64,000 nucleotides of DNA, taken from the NCBI RefSeq assembly GCF_001953355.1, contig NZ_MPIY01000003.1:124001-188000 (forward strand), read 5' to 3'. A program made the translations under genes and the position numbers. Shown here one piece after another: positions 50,332 through 56,779 of this stretch. The notes under the pieces were generated by a model. That model was not told the DNA's origin. It saw only the letters and a list, made by a program, of their open reading frames with translations, and made no database searches. The stretch comes from Polynucleobacter sphagniphilus (lineage in GTDB: Bacteria > Pseudomonadota > Gammaproteobacteria > Burkholderiales > Burkholderiaceae). Numbering within the stretch: position 1 is the first letter of the stretch; each line of letters starts with the position of its first letter.

Positions 50332-50789
50332 GTCAGCGACTAGAACGCGATACCTTGGGACGCCTAGTATTTAAGGATCCCAATGGCAAGATGCATACTG
50401 GTGTTTATCCAGTGAGAGCATTTCCTATTACAGCCCCTGCGGCAGGTTTGTCGATCATGGATCAATCGGGTAAAGAGTTATGGTGGTATGCATCCATTGC
50501 CGCTATTCCAGAGTCTGAGCTCGCTCTGATTGAAGAAGAAATGACAGCGCGTGAATTTATGCCAGTCATTGAAAAAATTATCCAAGTCTCTACTTTTGCT
50601 ACTCCAAGTATTTGGGATATTGAGACTGATAAAGGACCAACTCGGATTCGCTTAAAAGGTGAAGAAGATATTCGTCGTATTGCGGGCAACACACTCTTAA
50701 TTGCTGACTCCAATGGCCTGCAGTTCCTCATTAAAGATTCAACAGCGCTAGATAAAAACAGCAAAAAATTACTCGATCGCTTCCGCTAA
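50328..50789 (+). CDS. DUF1854 family protein, cyanophycin-associated
   Basis: 153 aa. 'LGRLVFKDPNGKMHTGVYPVRAFPITAPAAGLSIMDQSGKELWW', 'SVWDIETDRG'-like text and 'IRLKGEEDIRRIAGNTLLIADSNGLQFLIKD' match the DUF1854 family found next to the CphA-linked ABC transporter. It starts at GTG overlapping the ABC gene by 4 bp. Function unknown; possibly a small partner of the transporter. It ends 11 bp before the split tRNA-Thr. Confidence 0.86.
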   Translation: MSQRLERDTLGRLVFKDPNGKMHTGVYPVRAFPITAPAAGLSIMDQSGKELWWYASIAAIPESELALIEEEMTAREFMPVIEKIIQVSTFATPSIWDIETDKGPTRIRLKGEEDIRRIAGNTLLIADSNGLQFLIKDSTALDKNSKKLLDRFR

Positions 50790-50800
50790 AATAAATGAGC

Positions 50801-50838
50801 GCCGCTTTAGCTCAGTTGGTAGAGCAGTTCATTCGTAA
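50801..50838 (+). pseudogene. tRNA-Thr(CGU), 5' half, split by the integrated element
   Basis: GCCGCTTTAGCTCAGTTGGT then AGAGCAGTTCATTCGTAA is a canonical tRNA 5' half: acceptor strand GCCGCTT, D-arm with the GG pair, and the anticodon stem-loop up to the CGU anticodon and A37-A38. The next bases (CAACTTTGTT) do not complete the stem. The missing 3' half lies at 60910-60955. Joined, they give a normal tRNA-Thr(CGU) with acceptor pairing GCCGCTT/AAGCGGC. Confidence 0.92.
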
Positions 50839-50849
50839 CAACTTTGTTC
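50822..50849. other. attL: left junction of the element
   Basis: Chromosomal arm GTTC, core ATTCGTAA, element arm CAACTTTGTT. Together with the right junction it predicts attB TTCATTCGTAATGAA (perfect 6-bp arms around CGT) and attP AAGTTATTCGTAACAACTT (7 of 8 arm positions paired around CGT). Such symmetry is expected of tyrosine-recombinase core sites. Confidence 0.85.
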
Positions 50850-50899
50850 GTCAAAAAAACAACAAAAATACTTATATAGAACATAGACTTAAGCATATA

Positions 50900-50927
50900 T
50901 TTGTAGCATACCGAAAAGTATGCTACA
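50900..50927. repeat. Left-end inverted copies of the 13-bp GGTATGCTACAAA motif
   Basis: TTTGTAGCATACC (50900-50912) is the exact reverse complement of the motif duplicated at the right end. GTATGCTACA (50918-50927) is a second, shorter copy in inverted orientation, giving a 10-bp hairpin with a 6-nt loop followed by TTTTA. The likely role is integrase arm-type binding. It could also act as a terminator against read-through from the host side or as an autoregulatory site, since the integrase ORF begins here. Confidence 0.7.
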
Positions 50928-50958
50928 TTTTATACGTTACCTAACACACGTTAAAACA

Positions 50959-52440
50959 ATGCGTAAGCGTTTAATTCCTAAAGTTGCTACCCAAGCATTA
51001 GCAAACGCTAAAAGTCGTAGCGTAGTGCCTATTAAAAGCACTATAGAAGCTATTAAAGGTTTTCCCAACAAACTTGTTATCTTCAAAATCCCTGCATCAC
51101 CTTACTTTTGGGTGCGTTACTACGACAGCAAGCCAATTAAACGTAGCACCAAAACAGCAGACAAAGCACAAGCTATTAAGTTTGCTAAAGAGTTTTACGA
51201 GAGTTTGTTAGTTAATAAAAAGCTGGGAATTAGCGTTAATGCTAAGAAAACATCGTTTGTTGTCTGTGCTGAGCAAGTAATTGAGGCAGATAAGAACAAG
51301 GTTAAGCGTAAGGAATTGGCTGAAACTTACGTAAATTCACAAATAAACATCATTAGCAAACACATAATGACGTTCTTTAAGAATTACGAAATTAGCGATA
51401 TTGACTACGCATTGCTAGACAAATTTAAGACGTATTTGTACGAAAAACAGCTATCCGCAGGCACTATTAAGATTAACTTTGTTTGCTTAAAGAAGATATT
51501 TGACTACGCACAGCGTAACAACATCATTAGCGCAAGCCCATTGTTGCCAAAAGTTAAGACTGTAGATAACGCACGTGGTTACTTCACTTTAGATGAATAC
51601 AAGCATTTAAGACGTACTACGGCTAACTTAGTGGGAACAATAAGTGAAGTGATGCAGAAAGTTGGCGAAGGTGACGACGCTATTAATAAGAAGTTACGCA
51701 ATATTGTGATTACGGAAGAAATTAAGCAATTAATTCCGTTTATGTTGTACACCTTCATACGCCCAACAGATATTAAGAATATTAAGCATAAGCACATTGA
51801 CATTAGAGGCGGTGATGAAGGCGAGTATTTGTTTATGCCCATTCCGCCAAGCAAAAAGCATAGCAAGCCAATTACATCAATGCCACGTGCAACGGTGTTT
51901 TATAAAAGATTACGTGATGTACGGATTAAGGAATTAAAGCAAGCAAGTGCAGATAAAGATGCAAAGATTGATATAAGCGATGACTATTTGTTTATGCCAC
52001 AGTATGCAAACAGAAATTATGCATATGCAAAGATAGCAAGACAGTTTGATGTATTGTTGGCGCAGGCTGGATTAAAAGTTAGTATTGACGATGATGTGCG
52101 TACCTTGTATTCAATGCGTCATACAAGCCTTATGTATCGCTTAAAGTATGGTGCAGAAATCAATCCACTTAAGTTAGCTAACAATGCACGTACAAGTGTA
52201 GAAATGTTAGAGCGGTTTTACTTGGCACAGTTGGAAAGTAGTGAATACACGAAAGACTTACACGCTAAGAAGGTTGTACGGAAACGTGACAACAAGAAGG
52301 AAAGTAAGATTGCAGTTTCAAAACCTGTGCATCCATCACTATTGCAATTGACTGATAAGGTAGCGAAGATAATTGATAAGACAGGAAGTAAACGAGGAAT
52401 AACGTTTAGTGCAGATGGTGAAGGATTTGTAATAAAGTAA
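50959..52440 (+). CDS. Tyrosine-recombinase integrase of the element
   Basis: 493 aa from the ATG at 50959 ('MRKRLIPKVATQ'), chosen because the track start at 50920 lies inside the arm repeat. The N-terminal ~110 residues look like an arm-binding domain, the next ~120 a core-binding SAM-like domain ('LLDKFKTYLYEKQLSAGTIKINFVCLKKIFDYAQ'). The catalytic domain has Arg I in 'LYTFIRPTDIKNIKHKHID', the box II 'LYSMRHTSLMYRL' (Arg-His kept, first His replaced by Tyr) and the nucleophile Tyr in 'MLERFYLAQLES'. It should catalyse integration at the tRNA-Thr anticodon loop. A C-terminal tail of ~60 basic residues is unusual. Start context AAAACAATG has no clear Shine-Dalgarno. Confidence 0.88.
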   Translation: MRKRLIPKVATQALANAKSRSVVPIKSTIEAIKGFPNKLVIFKIPASPYFWVRYYDSKPIKRSTKTADKAQAIKFAKEFYESLLVNKKLGISVNAKKTSFVVCAEQVIEADKNKVKRKELAETYVNSQINIISKHIMTFFKNYEISDIDYALLDKFKTYLYEKQLSAGTIKINFVCLKKIFDYAQRNNIISASPLLPKVKTVDNARGYFTLDEYKHLRRTTANLVGTISEVMQKVGEGDDAINKKLRNIVITEEIKQLIPFMLYTFIRPTDIKNIKHKHIDIRGGDEGEYLFMPIPPSKKHSKPITSMPRATVFYKRLRDVRIKELKQASADKDAKIDISDDYLFMPQYANRNYAYAKIARQFDVLLAQAGLKVSIDDDVRTLYSMRHTSLMYRLKYGAEINPLKLANNARTSVEMLERFYLAQLESSEYTKDLHAKKVVRKRDNKKESKIAVSKPVHPSLLQLTDKVAKIIDKTGSKRGITFSADGEGFVIK

Positions 52441-52459
52441 TATTTGGTTGTGGATAAAA

Positions 52460-52533
52460 GCCGCTTTAGTTAAGTGATATAACAGTGCACTCGTAATGCT
52501 CAGTCACAAGTTTGATTCTTGTAAGCGGCACCA
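52460..52533 (+). tRNA. tRNA-Thr(CGU), element-encoded replacement copy
   Basis: GCCGCTT...AAGCGGC-A-CCA makes a perfect 7-bp acceptor stem with encoded CCA. D-arm GTTA-AGTGATA-TAAC; anticodon stem GTGCA-CTCGTAA-TGCTC (one T-T mismatch), anticodon CGU; variable AGTC; T-arm ACAAG-TTTGATT-CTTGT. It has the same acceptor stem and anticodon as the split host gene but differs nearly everywhere else. Position 19 is A and position 56 is U, so the canonical G19:C56 tertiary pair is replaced by a possible A:U pair, and G15:C48 is kept. It lies 20 bp after the integrase stop, and its CCA end abuts the next gene. Confidence 0.85.
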
Positions 52534-52704
52534 TTAATTACCAAGCCGTACATCCTTAATCTGTTGCTGTGCCTTAGCAATCTTCTGTCTATCACGTTCA
52601 GCTTGTAGTGCTTTCGTACTAGCATCTTTTTGTCTCTTAAGTCCATCAATCCGTGCTTGCTGTGGTGTGAGTGGCTTAATTGCTGTAATTTCAAGTATCT
52701 TCAT
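52534..52704 (-). CDS. Small protein, 56 aa, unknown
   Basis: From the ATG at 52704: 'MKILEITAIKPLTPQQARID' followed by a long charged helix ('DASTKALQAERDRQKIAKAQQQIKD'). The track start at 52827 is in the region of the preceding small ORF and is not needed. Similar short Q/K/R-rich helical proteins with 'PLTPQQARI' are known from phages and mobile elements, without function. It starts 4 bp after the stop of the 47-aa ORF and its stop touches the tRNA 3' end. Confidence 0.65.
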   Translation of the reverse strand: MKILEITAIKPLTPQQARIDGLKRQKDASTKALQAERDRQKIAKAQQQIKDVRLGN

Positions 52705-52708
52705 AGTA

Positions 52709-52852
52709 CTAAAGTTGTGTAGGTTGATGTGGCACGTTACTGCTTCCGAATATTGCTTGGAATAACTTATATGCTTGTGCTTGATTTTGTGCATACAAAA
52801 TAGTCTCAACCCACATACCACTAGCATTCACAATAGCTTTATATCGTCTCAT
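52709..52852 (-). CDS. Small protein, 47 aa, unknown (not in ORF track)
   Basis: Too short for the track. Minus strand ATG at 52852: 'MRRYKAIVNASGMWVETILY', then 'AQNQAQAYKLFQAIFGSSNV' and stop TAG at 52709. The alternating pattern 'YKAIVNASGMWVETIIYA-(N)Q-A-A--LF-A-YG---V' looks like a small beta-alpha fold, and I believe such sequences recur in phage-like islands. It is coupled to the 56-aa ORF 4 bp downstream. Function unknown. Confidence 0.6.
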   Translation of the reverse strand: MRRYKAIVNASGMWVETILYAQNQAQAYKLFQAIFGSSNVPHQPTQL

Positions 52853-52920
52853 AAAGTATTTATTGTTTTCTTATATTTACGTGCCCCAAATCCTTAAAAC
52901 AATGGGGCACGTAACTAACA

Positions 52921-53367
52921 CTATTTTTTAAATGCCTTGCGTGTAGCATCACTAACTTCACTAATTGCATCATCAAATTCACCAGCAATTACAGCTTCTT
53001 TAAGTTTGTGTAAAGTACCAATCAAAGCAGTACCATTCATTAACTCAATTGCGTTACAGCCTTTTTTCTTGTCCAAAGTCAGTGTTTTCGCACCATACTT
53101 AACAGCCAAGTTGATCTTGCCGTCTTCCGTAATCCAAAACCACTCCTTAACACGCTTAATAGTCTCAACAGTAGTACGTTCACCTGTTTCTTTATTAACT
53201 ACTGTTTTAAGGCGTTTTGGTGCATAAGGTTGCTGATTACGCTTAGCTTCACACATATCTAACTGTTCCTGTACCTTAGCAAGTAGCTTATTGCGACGTA
53301 GCAATATTGGTGAAACAGCACTAGATTTAACGGTTGTGATTAGCTTTAAGTTTGTAACTATGCTCAT
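52921..53367 (-). CDS. Conserved element protein, 148 aa (possibly DUF6641-like)
   Basis: Good start: AGGAGAACTTACAAATG. 'SPILLRRNKLLAKVQEQLDMCEAKRNQQPYAPKRLKTVVNKETGERTTVETIKRVKEWFWITEDGKINLAVKYG' followed by a helical C terminus. This resembles a hypothetical protein family of phages and islands; the DUF6641 name is from memory and should be checked. Basic and probably cytoplasmic; a nucleic-acid or capsid-related role cannot be told. Divergent from the HUH-type gene. Confidence 0.65.
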   Translation of the reverse strand: MSIVTNLKLITTVKSSAVSPILLRRNKLLAKVQEQLDMCEAKRNQQPYAPKRLKTVVNKETGERTTVETIKRVKEWFWITEDGKINLAVKYGAKTLTLDKKKGCNAIELMNGTALIGTLHKLKEAVIAGEFDDAISEVSDATRKAFKK

Positions 53368-53514
53368 TTGTAAGTTCTCCTATAAGTTAATGGGCATAGT
53401 TAATATATGGCTGATTTTTAGCTATTCCTACCGAAATCTGCCATCAAATCTCACTTTAAATGTTGTGATTTATGGTTTTTAAATAGGTTGATACGCATAT
53501 AGATAAATAACTAT

Positions 53515-54144
53515 ATGTCTAATCACCAAGCTCTAAAGCAAGCATACGTAGCAACAATTAACCAATTAAGCCCACGCTTTACACACGCTGTAACGGTGAC
53601 GTTTAAAACACGTGCTTACGTGCTACCAAAAAGCTATGCCAAATGCACCCAAAACCCCAATAACGTATTCGTCACTGCCCAAAAGTACCAACCAGAACGC
53701 TATAAATGGACGGATAAGAAGGTTTTGGGTGATTGGAAATGGTTAAACGAAGAAGTGGCAGAAAGCACTTTAGATTATTTTTACGCTAAGTTGGCATTTA
53801 TGGCTTACGGAAAGGATACAAAACGCACATCAACAAAGGCATATTCACAGCCCACAATGCTAACAAGCATAGAAGGCTTAATTAGCGACAAACGCATACA
53901 CGCACACTTAGCAATCGGTAACTTACCCGAAAACATTGATATTCGAAACACAATAGAACGAGCTTGGTGGGCTTGTGACTTTGCACATCACAGCATCGTC
54001 ATCAAACCACTAAGCAACAGTTATGGCTGGCTTGACTACATTACAAAAGAAGCAAACGTTGGCAACGTAGAGGCTTTGCGAATACAAAGCATTAAACAAC
54101 CCCAAATCTACTTAAGTGACATTGGCGTAGAAAACAGCTTGTAA
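53515..54144 (+). CDS. HUH-endonuclease-like replication/mobilisation protein
   Basis: 209 aa. Three Rep-type motifs are visible in the right order: motif I-like 'THAVTVTFKTRAYV' (about residue 24), HUH motif 'RIHAHLAIGNL' (His-Ala-His, about residue 129), and a single-Tyr motif 'GWLDYITKEAN' (Tyr-x-x-Lys, about residue 172). This is the layout of single-tyrosine HUH nickases that start rolling-circle replication or mobilise ssDNA. There is no helicase domain. A 7-bp hairpin without U-run lies 32 bp after the stop and could be its nicking origin. The assignment rests on motifs only. Confidence 0.68.
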   Translation: MSNHQALKQAYVATINQLSPRFTHAVTVTFKTRAYVLPKSYAKCTQNPNNVFVTAQKYQPERYKWTDKKVLGDWKWLNEEVAESTLDYFYAKLAFMAYGKDTKRTSTKAYSQPTMLTSIEGLISDKRIHAHLAIGNLPENIDIRNTIERAWWACDFAHHSIVIKPLSNSYGWLDYITKEANVGNVEALRIQSIKQPQIYLSDIGVENSL

Positions 54145-54547
54145 TTAAGCGGATTTGGACAATTTGGTAACAAGCAAGCATTACTGTTATTTAATGCTTA
54201 ATGCGAAGCTTTACCTAAAATTTGCAAACAACAAAACACAACACCTCAAATTAACGCTGTAAGCAAAGAACTTAGCAAGCTGAATGCAAACGTAGCTGAT
54301 TACATAAAAAACGCTACTGTGACGCTTTAAACAAGTCAGTTAATTAATGTGGGAATTAGACAACACGATTACTAAATACAACAATGCTTAGTTTTACATA
54401 AAAATAAACATTTATTTAGAAGATGACGTAACTACTTGATTATTGGAAAGAAAATACTTAATGCAAAGAAATCAAAAAGAGGTAGGAAAAAATAACAAAA
54501 GAAAACAATATATAGCTATTGCAAAATTATATTTAGGTGTGAAAACA
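54145..54547. other. Gene-poor stretch between the HUH gene and the short recombinase
   Basis: About 400 bp without a convincing gene. It holds a hairpin AAGCATT-actgttattt-AATGCTT at 54176-54199, a short open frame without a start codon that reads like a decayed protein end ('INAVSKELSKLNANVADYI', stop near 54330), and an AT-rich hairpin AAATAA/TTATTT near 54400. The first hairpin is a candidate replication origin for the HUH protein. Confidence 0.4.
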
Positions 54548-55123
54548 ATGGCTAAGCAAGCAAAAACATTAAATCAACAAGAGTTGCGTAGAGTTTTAGA
54601 TTACGTAGCAACAAGAAAGCACGCATTACGAAATAGGGCGCTTATAACCATCAGTATGTATTCAGGTATGCGTTGCGGAGAAATTAGTAATTTACTGTAT
54701 TCGGACGTAATTGATGCAGAAGGTAAGGTGCGTAACGAAATTAGATTACGTGCAGAAGATACTAAAACTAAAGAAGCACGTACAGTATTTGTTAGTGAGA
54801 AATTGCAGAAGGAATTACAGCAATACGCTAAAGTCTACAAACCTAAAGACGTTAATGTTAAGTTCATCTATTCACAAAAAGAAAATAGTGAAGGATTTTC
54901 GCCTAATACTCTCTGCCAGTTGTACTTCAATATCTACAAAGGTGCTGGTTTGCAAAATTGCTCAAGTCACTCAGGCAGACGTACATTTGCTACAGAGATT
55001 GCTAATAAAGGCGTAAGCATACGTGTATTGCAGAAGTTACTAGGGCATAAAAACATACAAACTACTTCAATTTACGTGGATGCTAATGATGATATGTTGA
55101 GAAAAGCCGTTAACTTAGCGTAG
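54548..55123 (+). CDS. Short tyrosine recombinase (catalytic domain only)
   Basis: 191 aa from the ATG at 54548 ('MAKQAKTLNQQELRRVLDYV'); the track start at 54443 adds 35 lysine-rich residues and is less likely. All catalytic residues are present: Arg in 'MYSGMRCGEISNLL', Lys in the following beta-hairpin, 'SHSGRRTFATEIAN' (HxxR), 'LLGHKNIQTTSIYVD' (His and Tyr). The N-terminal core-binding domain of XerC/D or integrases is missing. It may be an excision helper, a resolvase or an inversion enzyme. Its leader AAAACAATG matches the one before the large integrase. The stop is directly adjacent to the convergent gene's stop. Confidence 0.85.
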   Translation: MAKQAKTLNQQELRRVLDYVATRKHALRNRALITISMYSGMRCGEISNLLYSDVIDAEGKVRNEIRLRAEDTKTKEARTVFVSEKLQKELQQYAKVYKPKDVNVKFIYSQKENSEGFSPNTLCQLYFNIYKGAGLQNCSSHSGRRTFATEIANKGVSIRVLQKLLGHKNIQTTSIYVDANDDMLRKAVNLA

Positions 55124-55330
55124 TTACTTGTTAAGTATTTCCTGCAACTTATCTTTATGTATTCTGCCGTCACCATCTAAGTCATCCATACTTACAAAGT
55201 AAAAATTACTTCTGTCAGTAATCTCAGCTTCAAATAAGCTAATTACTTCTTCCGTAGCAAAGTATTCCGATACTTTGCTTTGGCTATTATCGATGTCAAA
55301 TAGTTTGTAGGAATAGACTTTAACTGGCAT
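55124..55330 (-). CDS. Unknown protein, 68 aa
   Basis: Last gene of a four-gene minus-strand operon, 7 bp after the 215-aa gene. 'MPVKVYSYKLFDIDNSQSKVSEYFATEEVISLF' then 'DDLDGDGRIHKDKLQEIL', which resembles an EF-hand-like calcium loop (D-x-D-x-D-G-x-I) but could be chance. No signal peptide or membrane segment. The stop is adjacent to the stop of the short recombinase (0-bp gap). Confidence 0.6.
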   Translation of the reverse strand: MPVKVYSYKLFDIDNSQSKVSEYFATEEVISLFEAEITDRSNFYFVSMDDLDGDGRIHKDKLQEILNK

Positions 55331-55337
55331 TGGGTAG

Positions 55338-55985
55338 TTAAATGTTTTTAGTGATTAGAAATAAGTAGGGCTTGCTGATTTCGTGTAAAAAATCTACGTA
55401 TTGCTCTACTTCCCAATTGTTACTATTTCTAACGTGTGCTGTAACGCTATCAATGTAACTATCAACTTCTTTAACATTGTAGATTGCTTGATCTTCTTCG
55501 CCGTTGTTATTATAGATACGTACAGTAAATTGATCATATACATTATGCTTTTTGAATAGTTTTGCTAGCTCACCTTCAACGCTAAATGTAACTGTAAATT
55601 CACCGCCATAACTTTCCATATCGCAACGCAATACTTGCACATTGTATTTTTCTACAGTTTCATCGCTAAATTGCTCTAAACCATAACCACCACCTTTAGC
55701 AATTGACCAACTGCCAGTTTCTTCAATCTTTTCCGTAACCGATAGCTTAACTAACGTAGCGATAAAGTCTTCAATCCTATCTACAGCATTTCTAATCTCT
55801 AAATCTTGATTATTTTCCTTTTCACGTTTTTCCCAAATTGGTGAGCGATAGGTGGCAATATTATGTGTTGCTAATTCTCTACCTAATTCAACGCCTAAGT
55901 TAAATAAATCTTCTCTATTTAAGTTCCAAGTATGTGTAAGTTGCTCTGTTAATTTCTTATCAATTTCATCAAACTTATTTGCCAT
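55338..55985 (-). CDS. Unknown protein, 215 aa
   Basis: Soluble, acidic protein with no motif I recognise. The N-terminal ~85 residues are helical ('FNLGVELGRELATHNI', 'NAVDRIEDFIATLVKLSVTEKIEETGS'). The rest is beta-rich ('GEFTVTFSVEGELAKLF', 'YDQFTVRIYNNNGEEDQAIYNV') and ends in hydrophobic 'KPYLFLITKNI'. It starts 2 bp after the stop of the 123-aa gene, so it is co-translated. A role in element stability or defence is possible but not shown. Confidence 0.65.
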   Translation of the reverse strand: MANKFDEIDKKLTEQLTHTWNLNREDLFNLGVELGRELATHNIATYRSPIWEKREKENNQDLEIRNAVDRIEDFIATLVKLSVTEKIEETGSWSIAKGGGYGLEQFSDETVEKYNVQVLRCDMESYGGEFTVTFSVEGELAKLFKKHNVYDQFTVRIYNNNGEEDQAIYNVKEVDSYIDSVTAHVRNSNNWEVEQYVDFLHEISKPYLFLITKNI

Positions 55986-55987
55986 TT

Positions 55988-56359
55988 CTATTTCACTTTC
56001 TTAACCCTGCTCTTAGCAAGTTTGCGTAACTTGCGTGTTACGTAGTCAATCCACATATCTTCACTTGTTTGTCTTAAATCTTTAAACATAGTTACTACTA
56101 AAGCATTAGTCTTTTGTCCACCGTGTCCTGGCAACCTTAACCCCATATGTTTAATTACAGCACGTAGCCAAGCGTCCACGCTTTGATGCTCACCAGCAAT
56201 TGACATATTTGAGTGTTGATAACTGTAGCTATACATTGGATCAACTTTTGGCATTGTTTCAAAGTAAAGTTGCGTTTCATATTGCTCTTTCAATTCAGCA
56301 ATTTGCATCTGTAATTCAAACTTCTGCTCTTCAATTGTTTTGCTTGGCTTACGTGGCAT
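55988..56359 (-). CDS. Unknown protein, 123 aa
   Basis: N-terminal coiled-coil ('IEEQKFELQMQIAELKEQYETQ'), a Tyr/Ser/Met-rich middle ('DPMYSYSYQHSN'), then a helical part and a basic tail ('RKLRKLAKSRVKKVK') that suggests nucleic-acid contact. Not recognised. It starts 3 bp after the stop of the 97-aa gene. Confidence 0.63.
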   Translation of the reverse strand: MPRKPSKTIEEQKFELQMQIAELKEQYETQLYFETMPKVDPMYSYSYQHSNMSIAGEHQSVDAWLRAVIKHMGLRLPGHGGQKTNALVVTMFKDLRQTSEDMWIDYVTRKLRKLAKSRVKKVK

Positions 56360-56362
56360 AGC

Positions 56363-56650
56363 TTACTTTGCTTTTGGCTTGCGTTTTTTAACTTCAGTCT
56401 GCGTAATTGCAAAATTCTTAATCCCTGCTGCCTTACCAATAGCTGTCAATATTGCAATGTCGCTAATATCTTTAGTACTTGTTTTAATCGCATTAATAGC
56501 AGAAACAATATTCTGTCCTTTAATAAGTGCCTCCAACTCTGTTGCATAAGCCTTTTGCTCTAATGCCTTGTATGCCTCTTTTGCCTTTTCTAACTTTGCC
56601 TTATAGTCATCTGCCGTCATTACCTTGCGTGTACGTGTCCCTGTAGCCAT
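56363..56650 (-). CDS. Unknown protein, 95 aa
   Basis: From the ATG at 56650 ('MATGTRTRKVMTADDYKAKL'); the track adds two codons. A first half of lysine-rich helix ('YKAKLEKAKEAYKALEQKAYATELEALI') is followed by a second helical part and a basic tail 'KKRKPKAK'. GAGAATTGAC precedes the start. First gene of the minus-strand operon, divergent from the MmeI-like gene. It could be a DNA-binding regulator of the operon (inference from charge and position only). Confidence 0.62.
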   Translation of the reverse strand: MATGTRTRKVMTADDYKAKLEKAKEAYKALEQKAYATELEALIKGQNIVSAINAIKTSTKDISDIAILTAIGKAAGIKNFAITQTEVKKRKPKAK

Positions 56651-56779
56651 AGTCAATTCTCCAAGTAGTTATGTTTAACAGAATAGTAGTAAAACCTATT
56701 GTCATTAACTTTATATGCCTATATTCTGCTTAAAGTCATTAGTGTTTATCCTTAGTCCAATACGGTTAATATGTAATTT

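Noticed and set aside
50801-50876. An intact tRNA at the left junction
   Set aside because: After ATTCGTAA the sequence (CAACTTTGTTCG...) cannot form the anticodon stem, T-arm or acceptor strand, so only the 5' half exists here.
50902-50931. Simple terminator after DUF1854
   Set aside because: The 10-bp hairpin followed by TTTTA could terminate, but its arms match the 13-bp motif found twice at the other end of the element, which fits an integrase binding site better.
54220-54330. Possible small gene ('INAVSKELSKLNANVADYI')
   Set aside because: The frame is closed upstream by TAA and contains no ATG, GTG or TTG start; at most it is a gene remnant.
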